This document shows positions 49,582 to 58,016 of a DNA stretch of 64,000 nucleotides, in pieces. A model generated the notes under the pieces. It had not been told where the DNA came from, ran no database searches, and saw nothing but the letters and a program-made list of their open reading frames with translations. How positions within the stretch are numbered: the stretch's first letter is position 1; the number at the start of each line of letters is the position of its first letter. The DNA is from Betaproteobacteria bacterium (GTDB lineage Bacteria > Pseudomonadota > Gammaproteobacteria > Burkholderiales > SG8-41), in NCBI GenBank assembly GCA_028292435.1, contig JAQGMI010000023.1:1-64000 (forward strand), written 5' to 3'. The position numbers were made by a program, and so were the translations under genes.

Positions 49582-50790
49582 ATGTCTAAAAACGCGAGCC
49601 AATGGAATCAACATCCCAAATTTCCGCCGTCCCATTTTGTCGACAGCCGCATCTATACCGACGAGCAGCTGTTTGTCGAGGAACGCGAAAAGATTTTCAA
49701 CACGTGCTGGATCATTGCATGTCACGAGTCCGAAATCCCGAACGCCTACGACTACCGCACTTTTTTTCATCCCGGCGGCACCTCGCTGATCATCGTGCGC
49801 GGCGAAGACATGAAGGTGCGCAGCTTTTACAACGTATGCCCGCATCGCGGCAACACGCTGCTTTACGATCCCGTCGGCAACGCCAAGCGCATCACCTGCA
49901 TTTTTCATGCGTGGTCGTTCGACAGCAAAGGTAATTGCACCGACATATCGCGCGAAGAGCAGGGTTTTCAGAAGCGCTTCTGCAAAGCCGATGCCGGGCT
50001 GCGCGAAGTGCGTGCGGAAGTAGGGTTTGGCGGCTTTGTATGGGTCAACACCGACGACAACGCGTGCACACTCAGCGAATACCTCGGCGACTCGCTCAAC
50101 ATGCTGCACGACAACATGTCGATGCCGCTCGAGGTGTTCCATTACCACAAGGCCGTCGTCGATACGAACTACAAGCTGTGGCACGACACCAACAGCGAGT
50201 TCTATCACGATTACATGCATTACTTTAACCGCGTAACGGGCATGCTTCAGCCGGGTTATTTCGATCGCAAGTACACCGGGTATCCGAATGGCCATGCCTC
50301 GGTCGGTTCGATGGAAATCAAATACGACGCTTATGAAGGCGGCAAGCAGCGTGGCGTCGGCTGGCCGGCGCTGGCGCCCGGCGGCTGGATCCTGATCGAT
50401 ATTTTCCCCGGCATGACTTACAACCTGCGCACGTCGGTCTTGCGGATGGATACGTCGATTCCGCTCGGACCCAACAAGCTGCTGATCGAATTTCGCGGAC
50501 TCGGGCTCAAGAGCGACACGCCCGAAGAACGTGCCGAGCGTATTCGCGACCACAACACGATCTGGGGACCGTTCGGTCGCAACCTGCACGAAGATCTGCT
50601 TGGCGTGCACGGGCAGGGCAGGGCAATGCATCCGGGCAGCGAGCCGACATGGGTGCTGCACGGCCGGGAAGAAAATATGACGATTCACGACGAAGGCGGC
50701 ATGCGCCATTTTTATGCCGAGTGGAGCCGGCGCATGGGACGCAAGTCCTACGATCCGTACGGCGAGCGCAAAACCAGCGCCGTCGCCTAG
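49582..50790 (+). CDS. Rieske non-haem iron oxygenase, alpha (catalytic) subunit
   Basis: A 402-residue oxygenase subunit. The Rieske 2Fe-2S ligands are Cys86, His88, Cys106 and His109 (CxH-X17-CxxH). The mononuclear iron region reads D202-X3-E206-X2-H209-X3-H213. Typical ring-hydroxylating dioxygenases have Asp at the position of Glu206, which bridges the Rieske and iron sites of adjacent subunits; Glu there has been described for quaternary-ammonium oxygenases such as carnitine and choline oxygenases. The His-X3-His spacing is also slightly short. Beta subunit, reductase and ferredoxin genes follow, giving a complete three-component system. The substrate is unknown. Confidence 0.88.
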   Translation: MSKNASQWNQHPKFPPSHFVDSRIYTDEQLFVEEREKIFNTCWIIACHESEIPNAYDYRTFFHPGGTSLIIVRGEDMKVRSFYNVCPHRGNTLLYDPVGNAKRITCIFHAWSFDSKGNCTDISREEQGFQKRFCKADAGLREVRAEVGFGGFVWVNTDDNACTLSEYLGDSLNMLHDNMSMPLEVFHYHKAVVDTNYKLWHDTNSEFYHDYMHYFNRVTGMLQPGYFDRKYTGYPNGHASVGSMEIKYDAYEGGKQRGVGWPALAPGGWILIDIFPGMTYNLRTSVLRMDTSIPLGPNKLLIEFRGLGLKSDTPEERAERIRDHNTIWGPFGRNLHEDLLGVHGQGRAMHPGSEPTWVLHGREENMTIHDEGGMRHFYAEWSRRMGRKSYDPYGERKTSAVA

Positions 50791-50845
50791 TTGTTTCACC
50801 GACAGCGGCCGTGTTGCAAGACGGCCCTGTCATGGAGGAGAAGTA

Positions 50846-51310
50846 ATGAAGCCGGACAGAAGTGCGATCGAGGAAGTCGTCTATCGCTCGTGCCTTGCGC
50901 TCGACGAAAAAGATTTCAAGGGCTACCTCGCGCTGTGCGCCAGCGAGTTTCATTACACGATCACCGCACATAGTCCCGAAATCCGCAAAGACATGGTCTG
51001 GCTGGACCACGACAAAGCGGGCATGCAGATGCTCTTCACCAACCTGCCGCGTCACAACAGCGATCATTCGCCCGTCACCCGGCATGCGACCGTTTACACC
51101 GTCGATATGGACGAAGCCAGTCAGCAGGCGACGGTCGTGTCGGCACTCCAGGTCTTCAAAACGACCCTCGACGGCGGGGCAACCGAATTATTCGCAGTCG
51201 GCCGTTACATCGACACCGTGAAAACCGGCGACGGGCCGCCTTTGCTGCTCAAGCGGATCGTCAAGCTCGATACGCGGCAATTCGGTTTCGGTTACCACAT
51301 CCCGTTCTGA
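50846..51310 (+). CDS. Rieske oxygenase beta (small) subunit
   Basis: A 154-residue protein of the ring-hydroxylating dioxygenase beta family (SnoaL/NTF2-like cone fold). Features are the N-terminal helix IEEVVYRSCLALDEKDFKGYLAL, HSPVTRHATVYTVD and the C-terminal LLLKRIVKLDTRQF strand. It packs against the alpha trimer and has no catalytic residues. ATG 50846 has GGAGGAG upstream; the longer frame overlaps the alpha gene without family resemblance. It starts 55 bases after the alpha stop. Confidence 0.85.
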   Translation: MKPDRSAIEEVVYRSCLALDEKDFKGYLALCASEFHYTITAHSPEIRKDMVWLDHDKAGMQMLFTNLPRHNSDHSPVTRHATVYTVDMDEASQQATVVSALQVFKTTLDGGATELFAVGRYIDTVKTGDGPPLLLKRIVKLDTRQFGFGYHIPF

Positions 51311-51317
51311 AATAACC

Positions 51318-52358
51318 ATGCGCATCCAGGTCAGTGCGCGCAACCGCGCGTTCCAGTTCGACGCAGCCACGGGTGCGCGCATGCTTTACGCGGGACTGGC
51401 CGCCGGCATCCATCTGCCGTACGAATGCGGCACCGGCACGTGCGGCACCTGCAAGGCGAAGCTGATATCCGGTGAAGTCGAAGACGCGTGGCCGCAGGCC
51501 GGCGGTCGCAAGTACCTGAAGCAGGCCGGCGACGTTCTGATGTGCCAGTGCATCGCGAAAAGCGATTGCACGGTGGAGGTCGCCAACTTTGTTCACTCGA
51601 TGGAATCCGGCGCGTGCATGCCGTCGTTCGGACGCGCGACCGTGACCGATGCGCACACGCTGACGCGCGACGTCACGCGCTTTTCGCTCAGGCTGGATTC
51701 GCCCTGCGATTTCGATGCGGGCCAGTTCGTCGTCGTTCAAGTGCCCGGCGTTCCCGGTTATCGCGGCTATTCAATGGTGAATTTCGATCGCGCGGCGCAC
51801 AGGCTTGATTTCGTCGTCAAGAAAAAACCCGGCGGCGGCGCTTCCGAGTGGTTGTTCAACGGCAACGTCGAAGGGCAGCAGGTTGACTGGTTCGGCCCGC
51901 TCGGCGCGGCAACGTTTTTTCCCAACCTGGGCAAAGACATTTTGTGCATCGCCGGCGGTAGCGGCATTGCCGGCATGCTGTCGATACTTTCCCGCGCGCG
52001 CCAGGAGCGTTATTTTCACCAGTTCAGCGGCGACGTGTTTTTTGGTGTTCGCACCTACGCCGATGCGTTTTATCTGGAAGAACTCGAACAGCTGGCACTC
52101 GAGTTTCCGGGCAAACTGCGCATCATGATCGTATTGTCGGACGAGGCGGTGCCGGCAGCAGCGCAAACGGCGCATCCGGCGCTGCTGTTCGACCACGGTC
52201 TCGTGCACGAAGTCGCCGCCCGACACATGCAGGGCAAATACCAGAATGTGCGCGCGTACCTGGCGGGCCCGCCGCCTGCTGTCGACGGCGCGATTCGCAT
52301 GCTTTTGCTGCAAGCCAAACTCACCGCGGATAATATCCGTTACGACAAATTCAGCTGA
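51318..52358 (+). CDS. oxygenase reductase: 2Fe-2S ferredoxin/FAD/NAD(P)H protein
   Basis: A 346-residue reductase passing electrons from NAD(P)H through FAD to the oxygenase. Residues 1-95 are a plant-type ferredoxin domain with Cys37, Cys42, Cys45 and a fourth ligand at Cys76 (or Cys78). The FAD domain has GYSMVNF in place of the common RxYS motif, and the NAD domain starts around CIAGGSGIAGMLSIL. It ends 7 bases before the Rieske-ferredoxin fusion gene, so electrons may go through that ferredoxin. Confidence 0.88.
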   Translation: MRIQVSARNRAFQFDAATGARMLYAGLAAGIHLPYECGTGTCGTCKAKLISGEVEDAWPQAGGRKYLKQAGDVLMCQCIAKSDCTVEVANFVHSMESGACMPSFGRATVTDAHTLTRDVTRFSLRLDSPCDFDAGQFVVVQVPGVPGYRGYSMVNFDRAAHRLDFVVKKKPGGGASEWLFNGNVEGQQVDWFGPLGAATFFPNLGKDILCIAGGSGIAGMLSILSRARQERYFHQFSGDVFFGVRTYADAFYLEELEQLALEFPGKLRIMIVLSDEAVPAAAQTAHPALLFDHGLVHEVAARHMQGKYQNVRAYLAGPPPAVDGAIRMLLLQAKLTADNIRYDKFS

Positions 52359-52364
52359 ACGACG

Positions 52365-53093
52365 ATGAGCAAAACCTTTGTATGCCCGCGCAGTCAAGTA
52401 CCCGCCAACGGCATGATTGAGTGCGAAGTGGAAGGCGGACGCAAGCTGCTCGTCGCAAACTCCGGCGACGATTACTTCGCGTACCAGGCGATGTGCCCGC
52501 ATCAGGATGTGGCGCTGTGCGAAGGCCTCTACGACGGCGCTGTGCTGACCTGCCATCAGCATTTGTGGCAATGGGACATCCGCACGGGTGCCGCGGTCGG
52601 GCTGGCGGAAGCGCCGCTCGAAGGATTTCCGGTACAGGTCGAAGGCGATTCGATTTACGTTGTCGCCCAAAGCACGGTCAACTCGACTGAGTTATTCGCG
52701 GGCATCCCGGATGCAACCCTGCAAGCGATCATCGGGCTCGCCAAACGCGAAGAAGTTGGGGGCGGCAAAACGCTTTATGACGTCGGCGATCCGTCCCACG
52801 ATTTCTTCATTCTCGAGTCGGGGCGCGTTGAATTTCTGATCGGGCGCGACCAGCATATGAGTCCGGCAGGCTTTATGTTGCGCAAAGGGGAAGTATTCGG
52901 CTGGGCAGCTTTACTCGAGAACCAGCCACACCGCATTGCGCGCGCGACGTGCCTCGAGCCGTCGCAGCTGCTTCGCATCAACGGACATCAGGCGCTTGAG
53001 TTGCTGGCTGCCGATCCCGCCGCAGGATACGTGGTAATGCGCCGGCTATCGTCGCTGATTGCGCGGTACCTGACCTCATCGGGTTCGAAGTAG
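52365..53093 (+). CDS. Rieske ferredoxin fused to a cyclic-nucleotide-binding-like domain
   Basis: A 242-residue two-domain protein. Residues 1-103 form a Rieske ferredoxin with ligands Cys44, His46, Cys63 and His66 (CxH-X16-CxxH). Residues about 108-235 are a CRP-type cyclic-nucleotide-binding fold (GKTLYDVGDPSHDFFILESGRVE, then GEVFGWAALLENQPHRIARAT) with no DNA-binding helix-turn-helix. In the phosphate-binding cassette the usual FGE is FGW (178-180), so the Glu that holds the ribose is Trp, while Arg190 is kept. It presumably carries electrons from the reductase to the oxygenase and may be gated by a ligand. A close stand-alone copy of the second domain is at 60833-61306. Confidence 0.85.
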   Translation: MSKTFVCPRSQVPANGMIECEVEGGRKLLVANSGDDYFAYQAMCPHQDVALCEGLYDGAVLTCHQHLWQWDIRTGAAVGLAEAPLEGFPVQVEGDSIYVVAQSTVNSTELFAGIPDATLQAIIGLAKREEVGGGKTLYDVGDPSHDFFILESGRVEFLIGRDQHMSPAGFMLRKGEVFGWAALLENQPHRIARATCLEPSQLLRINGHQALELLAADPAAGYVVMRRLSSLIARYLTSSGSK

Positions 53094-53186
53094 GCAACAA
53101 AACAACATTAACAAGGTTATAGGACGAGCAATGCAATAACGGGACAGCGGTGCGCATCAGAAGTCGTTAACTACAAAGGAGGAGTC

Positions 53187-54311
53187 ATGCAAGCAACAAA
53201 GCGATTCATTCAGTTGTTCGCGGTAATTTCCGTGCTTGTGGTTGGCGGAGGCTATGCGCAGGCGTCCGATATCGATTTCGGCAAGCCGGGTGCTCCGGTC
53301 GAGCTCGTCGTCGGCTACCAGCCGTATTACACCGAGTCGTGGTCGGGTGTGGTCATGCGCGGCAAGAAGTTTTACGAGAAATACCTGCCTAAAGGTTCGA
53401 AGGTCGAGTTCCAGGTGGGCCTGCAGGGCGCGATCATCGTCAACAACATGCTGGCCGGCAAACAGCATATTGGCTACATGGGCGATATGCCGTCAATCGT
53501 GTCGACGACAAAGATTGAAACTGCCGATGTCCGCATCGTCGGCACGCTCGGCCTGGGTTTCGATCAATGCAATATTTTCCTCGCCCGCAATGACGCGCCG
53601 AAATTTGCGAATGCAAAGGAAGCGCTGAAGTGGCTTGACGGCAAACAGGTCGCGGTGCCGAAAGGCAGTTGCACCGACCGGTTCGCGCAGGCCACTTTCA
53701 AGAAGGAAGGCGTACAGCCGAAGGATTACCTCAACCAGAACATCGAAGTCATCACCAGTAATTTCCGCGCGAGCAAAATCGACGCCGCCGTTATCTGGGA
53801 ACCGACCGCGTCGCGCCTGGTCCAGGAACAGCTCGCGCGCCGGATTGCATCAGGCGCCAGCGTCAACGAGGCGGATGGCGGCTTTCTCGCTATGCGAGCC
53901 GATCTGATCAAGCAACGGCCCGATGTGGTGAAGGCATGGATGAATGCCGAGCTCGATGCGCAGCTGTATCTCGCCGATGCGAAAAACGCCAACGAGATCA
54001 TCAAAATGGCGAAAGAGCAGACGACCGGCTTCTCGGATCGCGCCCTGTGGTATTCGCTGTACGGTACCTACGGCGCGGACACGGGCGGCACCAAGACGCG
54101 CATCAATCTTCACTACGCTATTACACCGCAGGCTCGCGACCTGATCGATAAAGCGACCGCATTCCTGTATTCGATCAAGAGCATCAACGTCGAAAAGCTG
54201 CGTCCGGAAGCAGTGATGCCGGAATTTGCGGAGCAGGTGCTTAAAGAACGCAATCTCAAGGCGCCGATCGGCGATGTGATCGCGCTGCCCGACGCGCAGG
54301 CGCCGAAATAA
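53187..54311 (+). CDS. ABC transporter substrate-binding protein (NMT1/SsuA-like)
   Basis: A 374-residue periplasmic binding protein with a signal peptide of about 27 residues (ending YAQA). Its fold text resembles nitrate/sulfonate/taurine binding proteins: ELVVGYQPYYTESWSGVV, VGLQGAIIVNNMLAGKQHIGYMGDMPS, then VAVPKGSCTDRFAQATFK and AAVIWEPTASRLV. It is the only binding protein for the two permeases that follow. The 93 bases before it show no sigma-54 element but a strong GGAGGAG, so it is probably expressed from the oxygenase promoter. Confidence 0.85.
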   Translation: MQATKRFIQLFAVISVLVVGGGYAQASDIDFGKPGAPVELVVGYQPYYTESWSGVVMRGKKFYEKYLPKGSKVEFQVGLQGAIIVNNMLAGKQHIGYMGDMPSIVSTTKIETADVRIVGTLGLGFDQCNIFLARNDAPKFANAKEALKWLDGKQVAVPKGSCTDRFAQATFKKEGVQPKDYLNQNIEVITSNFRASKIDAAVIWEPTASRLVQEQLARRIASGASVNEADGGFLAMRADLIKQRPDVVKAWMNAELDAQLYLADAKNANEIIKMAKEQTTGFSDRALWYSLYGTYGADTGGTKTRINLHYAITPQARDLIDKATAFLYSIKSINVEKLRPEAVMPEFAEQVLKERNLKAPIGDVIALPDAQAPK

Positions 54312-54351
54312 GAGGCAAATCTATTGCGCCCGAATACGGCGCGCGCAGGTT

Positions 54352-54375
54352 CCCGGAGAGTTAGCGCTCTCCGGG
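54352..54375 (+). promoter_or_regulatory. intergenic hairpin between binding-protein and permease genes
   Basis: CCCGGAGAG (54352-54360) and CTCTCCGGG (54367-54375) form a perfect 9-pair stem with loop TTAGCG. There is no T-run after it, so it is unlikely to be a simple terminator. In ABC operons such stems often protect the upstream mRNA and keep binding-protein levels above permease levels. Confidence 0.6.
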
Positions 54376-54413
54376 CAATTCGCAGGTAATGGCGTGCAGA
54401 AAAGCGATCGACA

Positions 54414-55268
54414 ATGACAGAGCTGTTTATGCAGGGCATGCGCAATACGGCATTCAGGCTGGGGCAATGGCTGAAAAGTCCGCGGCCGTATCTGATGCTG
54501 GTCGGTTTCACGCTGTTCATCGGCTTCTGGTATCTGTCGGTTGAGGTCTGGAAGCTGCCGCGCTTTCGCGACATGCCCGGCATTACCGTCGTCGTGAAGG
54601 AATGGCTCAATCCCAATCCGGTATTCGGCATGTCGGTCTATACGCCGGAATACTACAAGCATATCGGCGTCAGTATCTGGCGCGTAACACAGGCGTTCCT
54701 GCTCGCGACTGTGCTCGGCGTATCGGTCGGCTTGCTGCTCGGCTGGTCGAAAACATTCAAGGAATACGTGTTCCCGGTTTTCGAAACGCTGCGTCCGATT
54801 CCGATTCTCGCGTGGGTCCCGCTTGCGATCGTCATGTTCATCGCGACCGAGTCCGCGGTAATTTACCTGACCTTCCTCGCGTCTTTTTTCGCGACGGCGC
54901 TCAACACCATGCTCGGCGTCGAATCGATCGAAGAATCCTATATTCGCGCCGCGTACTGCCTTGGCGCCAAACGTTCGCAGGTTTTCCGCCATGTCATCGT
55001 GCCGGGCGCGCTGCCCTTTATTTTTACCGGCCTGCAGATTTCGATCGGCGTGTCCTGGTTCTCGCTCGTCGCCGCGGAAATGGTCTCGGGTCAATATGGT
55101 CTCGGATACGTCATCAACACGTCCTATACGATGGTGCGCTATCCGACGATCGTCATCGGAATGATCACGCTCGGTTTCGTCGGCTATGTGACGAGTGCAA
55201 TGGTGCGGGTTATCGGTGATCACCTGATGCAGTGGCGCACGCGCGAACTGGCGCTGGGCGGGCAATGA
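54414..55268 (+). CDS. ABC transporter permease (SsuC/TauC-like), first copy
   Basis: A 284-residue inner-membrane protein with about six membrane helices and the EAA loop in YIRAAYCLGAKRSQVFRHVIVPGALP, which contacts the ATPase. It matches the nitrate/sulfonate/taurine permease family. The stop overlaps the ATG of the next ATPase gene (ATGA). Confidence 0.88.
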   Translation: MTELFMQGMRNTAFRLGQWLKSPRPYLMLVGFTLFIGFWYLSVEVWKLPRFRDMPGITVVVKEWLNPNPVFGMSVYTPEYYKHIGVSIWRVTQAFLLATVLGVSVGLLLGWSKTFKEYVFPVFETLRPIPILAWVPLAIVMFIATESAVIYLTFLASFFATALNTMLGVESIEESYIRAAYCLGAKRSQVFRHVIVPGALPFIFTGLQISIGVSWFSLVAAEMVSGQYGLGYVINTSYTMVRYPTIVIGMITLGFVGYVTSAMVRVIGDHLMQWRTRELALGGQ

Positions 55269-56128
55269 TGTCAGCTCAACTGCAAGCGGTTCAGAACACG
55301 CAGCCGATCACGCGCGGCGCAATCGCAATACAGGACGTCGTCAAGATCTACGATCCGGGCGGCGCTTCGGTAATGGCCGTCGATCACTGCTCGCTCGATA
55401 TCAAGGGCGGAGAAATCTGCATGATCGTAGGTCCTTCGGGCTGCGGCAAAACCACGCTCCTCAATGCGATTGCCGGATTCCACGAAATAACGTCCGGCCG
55501 CATTCTGCTCGACGGTGAAGTTCTGTGCAGTGAAGACAAGCCGAAAGCGGAGCCGGGCTCGGATCGCATCGTGGTTTTTCAGAATGGTGCTTTATTCCCG
55601 TGGAAAACCAATCTCGAAAACGTCGCCTTCGGACCGCTGATGCAGGGAACCATGAGCCGCGCCGAAGTGAAGGAGAAAGCGCTCGGCATGATGGCGGACG
55701 CCGGCCTTTCCGGCGTGGAGCACAATTTTCCGGGCGAGGTATCTTCCGGCACGCGCCGGCGCGTCGAAATCGTGCGCGCATTGATGAACAACCCGAAGGT
55801 TTTGCTGCTCGACGAGCCATATCGCGCGCTCGATTCGCTGACCAAGTCGGTGATGCACGAAGCGCTGCTCGAGATTTATTACAAGAACAAGGTCACGATT
55901 TTCTTCATCACGCACGATCTCGAGGAGGCGATTTTTCTCGGACACAAAGTCGCGATCATGACAACGCGCCCTTGCAAACCGAAAAAAATCATCGAAGTCG
56001 ATATCCCGCATCCACGCGATTACGGCGCTCTGACTTCAAAGAGGTTTCGCGAATTAATGGAAGAAACGAATGAAGCGGTGCACGAGGAAGCCTTGAAAGC
56101 ATTTGCCGCCGGCGAAAAGGAAGGGTAG
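55265..56128 (+). CDS. ABC transporter ATP-binding protein, intact copy with variant signature motif
   Basis: A 287-residue ATPase of the SsuB/TauB type. Walker A GPSGCGKT is at 56-63, the Q-loop around FQNGALFPW, Walker B with catalytic Glu at LLLDEP, and the switch His217 in FITHD. The ABC signature reads VSSGT (159-163) instead of LSGGQ, losing the first Gly. A C-terminal extension of about 60 residues is typical of the family. It overlaps permease 1 by 4 bases and is followed at 4 bases by permease 2. Confidence 0.88.
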   Translation: MMSAQLQAVQNTQPITRGAIAIQDVVKIYDPGGASVMAVDHCSLDIKGGEICMIVGPSGCGKTTLLNAIAGFHEITSGRILLDGEVLCSEDKPKAEPGSDRIVVFQNGALFPWKTNLENVAFGPLMQGTMSRAEVKEKALGMMADAGLSGVEHNFPGEVSSGTRRRVEIVRALMNNPKVLLLDEPYRALDSLTKSVMHEALLEIYYKNKVTIFFITHDLEEAIFLGHKVAIMTTRPCKPKKIIEVDIPHPRDYGALTSKRFRELMEETNEAVHEEALKAFAAGEKEG

Positions 56129-56132
56129 ACCG

Positions 56133-57008
56133 GTGGCCGCCCGCAAACCTTCGTTCTTTACCTCCATCTACTGGCGCGGCTTTGTCTCGATCGCCGTTTT
56201 CCTCCTCTTGTGGGAGACGGGCTCGCTGTCGAAGATCTGGATCAAGTGGGATTCGTTCGAATGGCTGCGCAACGTGCTGGTCGCGATGGGATTGAAGCCG
56301 GTCTATTTGCCGTGGATCGGCGCGGTACCGGCGCCGACCGAAGTACTCGCGGCGTGGGCAAAAGTAGTCGGCGATCCCGGTTATTGGCAAAGCTGGTACA
56401 TGAGCTTTTTCCGCGTGATGGCAGGCTTCGTCACCGCGATGCTGATCGGAATTCCATTTGGTCTGATGCTCGCGGTCAGTCGAACCGCATACGGCGTCGG
56501 CTTTCCGCTGTTCGAGGTGCTGCGCCCGATACCGCCGTTGGCATGGGTTCCCGCTTCCATCATTTTCTGGCCGACGCAGGAAATGTCGATCGCCTTCGTA
56601 ACGTTCCTCGGCGCTTTCTATACGATCGTCATCAATGTCGTCGGCGGCGCGCGCTCGATCGATACGCGTTACTTTCAGGCGGCGCGCTCGATGGGCTCCG
56701 GCCAATGGGACATCTTCTGGCGGATTATTCTGCCGGGCACCTTGCCGTCGATCATGATCGGATCAGCCGTCGGCATGGGAATCACGTGGGAAGTCGTGGT
56801 TGCGGCCGAAATGATTTCCGGCGGCGGCAGCCAGATAGGCGGCACCAGCGGCGGTGGTCTCGGCTTCTTTATCTGGAACTCGTACGTCGGCGGGTCCTAC
56901 GAGCAAATCGTGGTCGGCATGATCAGCATCGGCATTGCCGGTTTTATCTCGAGTGAATTGTTGCGTGCGCTCGGGCGGCGCGTCACGCCCTGGTTACGCC
57001 TGCGCTGA
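56133..57008 (+). CDS. ABC transporter permease (SsuC/TauC-like), second copy
   Basis: A 291-residue membrane protein with about six helices and an EAA loop in YFQAARSMGSGQWDIFWRIILPGTLP. Its N-terminal third differs from permease 1 (an extra segment with PVYLPWIGAVPAPTEV), so the two are paralogues rather than a recent duplication. A GTG start at 56133 is chosen because GGAAGGG lies just before it. ATPase 2 follows 8 bases after the stop. Confidence 0.85.
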   Translation: MAARKPSFFTSIYWRGFVSIAVFLLLWETGSLSKIWIKWDSFEWLRNVLVAMGLKPVYLPWIGAVPAPTEVLAAWAKVVGDPGYWQSWYMSFFRVMAGFVTAMLIGIPFGLMLAVSRTAYGVGFPLFEVLRPIPPLAWVPASIIFWPTQEMSIAFVTFLGAFYTIVINVVGGARSIDTRYFQAARSMGSGQWDIFWRIILPGTLPSIMIGSAVGMGITWEVVVAAEMISGGGSQIGGTSGGGLGFFIWNSYVGGSYEQIVVGMISIGIAGFISSELLRALGRRVTPWLRLR

Positions 57009-57016
57009 GTGAAAAC

Positions 57017-57756
57017 ATGAACGATTCCAATCTGATCAAGGCGGAAATAAAAGCGGGCGAAATCGCTGTGCGCAACGCGTCCAAGAGCTACGGCACCGCG
57101 CAATTTACCAAAGAGGTGGTCAAAGACTGTTCGTTTACGATCGAACGCGGGAAGCTGACCGTGATGATCGGCCCGTCAGGCTGCGGCAAAAGCACGCTTA
57201 TCAGGCTGTTGGCCGGTTTCGAGCAGCCGACCAGCGGTACGCTCGAATTAAATGGCAAGCACATCGAAGGCCCGGGGCGCGATCGGCTCGTGCTATTCCA
57301 GGAAACGGCGCTGTTCCCGTGGATGACGACGTACGACAATATTCTGTACGGTCCGCGCGCGCGATGATCAACAATCCCGAAGTCATGATACTCGACGAGC
57401 CGTTTCGCGGGCTCGACGCGATGACGAAAGAGCTGATGTGGGAGTACTACTCGGCGCTTTACGAGGAAAACCGGCGCACGAACTTCTTTGTGACGACCGA
57501 CATTGACGAGGCAATTTTTCTGGCGGACCGCCTGCTCATCATGTCGAATATCCCGACGCGCGTTTGCAAGGTGCTCGAAGTCGATGTGCCGCGCCCGCGC
57601 ACGCTCGCCGGCATCATCGAGAACGATCGCGCGAATGAAATCAAGATGCAGGCGCTGTCGATCCTGCATGAGGAGGCGATGAAATCGTTTTCGCGCGGCA
57701 GCAAGGCCGCCGCAGATTTCGTCGATGCCTACTCAAAACGCGTCGTCAAATCCTGA
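57017..57756 (+). pseudogene. ABC transporter ATP-binding protein, second copy, with internal deletion and frameshift
   Basis: Two frames together make one ATPase with the middle missing. The 5' part (57017-57367) has Walker A GPSGCGKS at 52-59 and the Q-loop LFQETALFPW, then stops. The 3' part (open from 57319, meaningful from about 57364) resumes at MINNPEVMILDEPFRGLD (Walker B) and ends with the family C-terminus. By comparison with the intact ATPase upstream, about 45 residues holding the helical-domain end and the ABC signature are absent, with a frame change. The junction sits in an alternating (CG)5 run at 57354-57363. The switch His is Thr (VTTDIDEA). Either the gene is broken or the assembly lost a segment. 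Confidence 0.85.
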
Positions 57757-57782
57757 GCGGCCTTGAGTGAGCGAATAGCGGC

Positions 57783-57977
57783 GTGGAATGGTTGCTGACG
57801 CGCGAAGTCGTGATTGGAATCGCCATCCTGGGCGCGGTGCCATCGGTGTTGGCGGGCTGGCTGCGCACGCGCGATCGCATCAGCGAGTCGCGTGCGCGGC
57901 AAATGAATGTTGCAGGCTACGGCCTCATGGGACTGAGCATGCTGCTTTTTATCATCGTTGGATTTCGCGCGCATTGA
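57783..57977 (+). CDS. small membrane protein of unknown function
   Basis: A 64-residue frame with a GTG start and two hydrophobic segments (about 9-25 and 45-61) around a basic loop LRTRDRISESRARQ. It lies between the broken ATPase and folD on the same strand, so it is probably part of the operon. The ribosome site is weak (GAGTGAG, 11 bases away). I do not recognise a family. Confidence 0.5.
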   Translation: MEWLLTREVVIGIAILGAVPSVLAGWLRTRDRISESRARQMNVAGYGLMGLSMLLFIIVGFRAH

Positions 57978-58016
57978 TCGAACCCGAATGAGCAACGCGC
58001 GCGAAGGGAGATGCAT

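Noticed and set aside
49552..50799. A 415-codon minus-strand frame opposite the Rieske alpha subunit
   Set aside because: The plus strand encodes a clear oxygenase with intact ligands; the antisense frame is a by-product of GC-rich codon usage.
53094..53186. A separate sigma-54 promoter before the ABC binding-protein gene
   Set aside because: No GG-N10-GC element with TGGCA or TTGC character was found in these 93 bases; read-through from the oxygenase promoter is simpler.
54352..54375. Rho-independent terminator between the binding protein and permease
   Set aside because: The stem is strong but no T-run follows, and the permease operon continues on the same strand.
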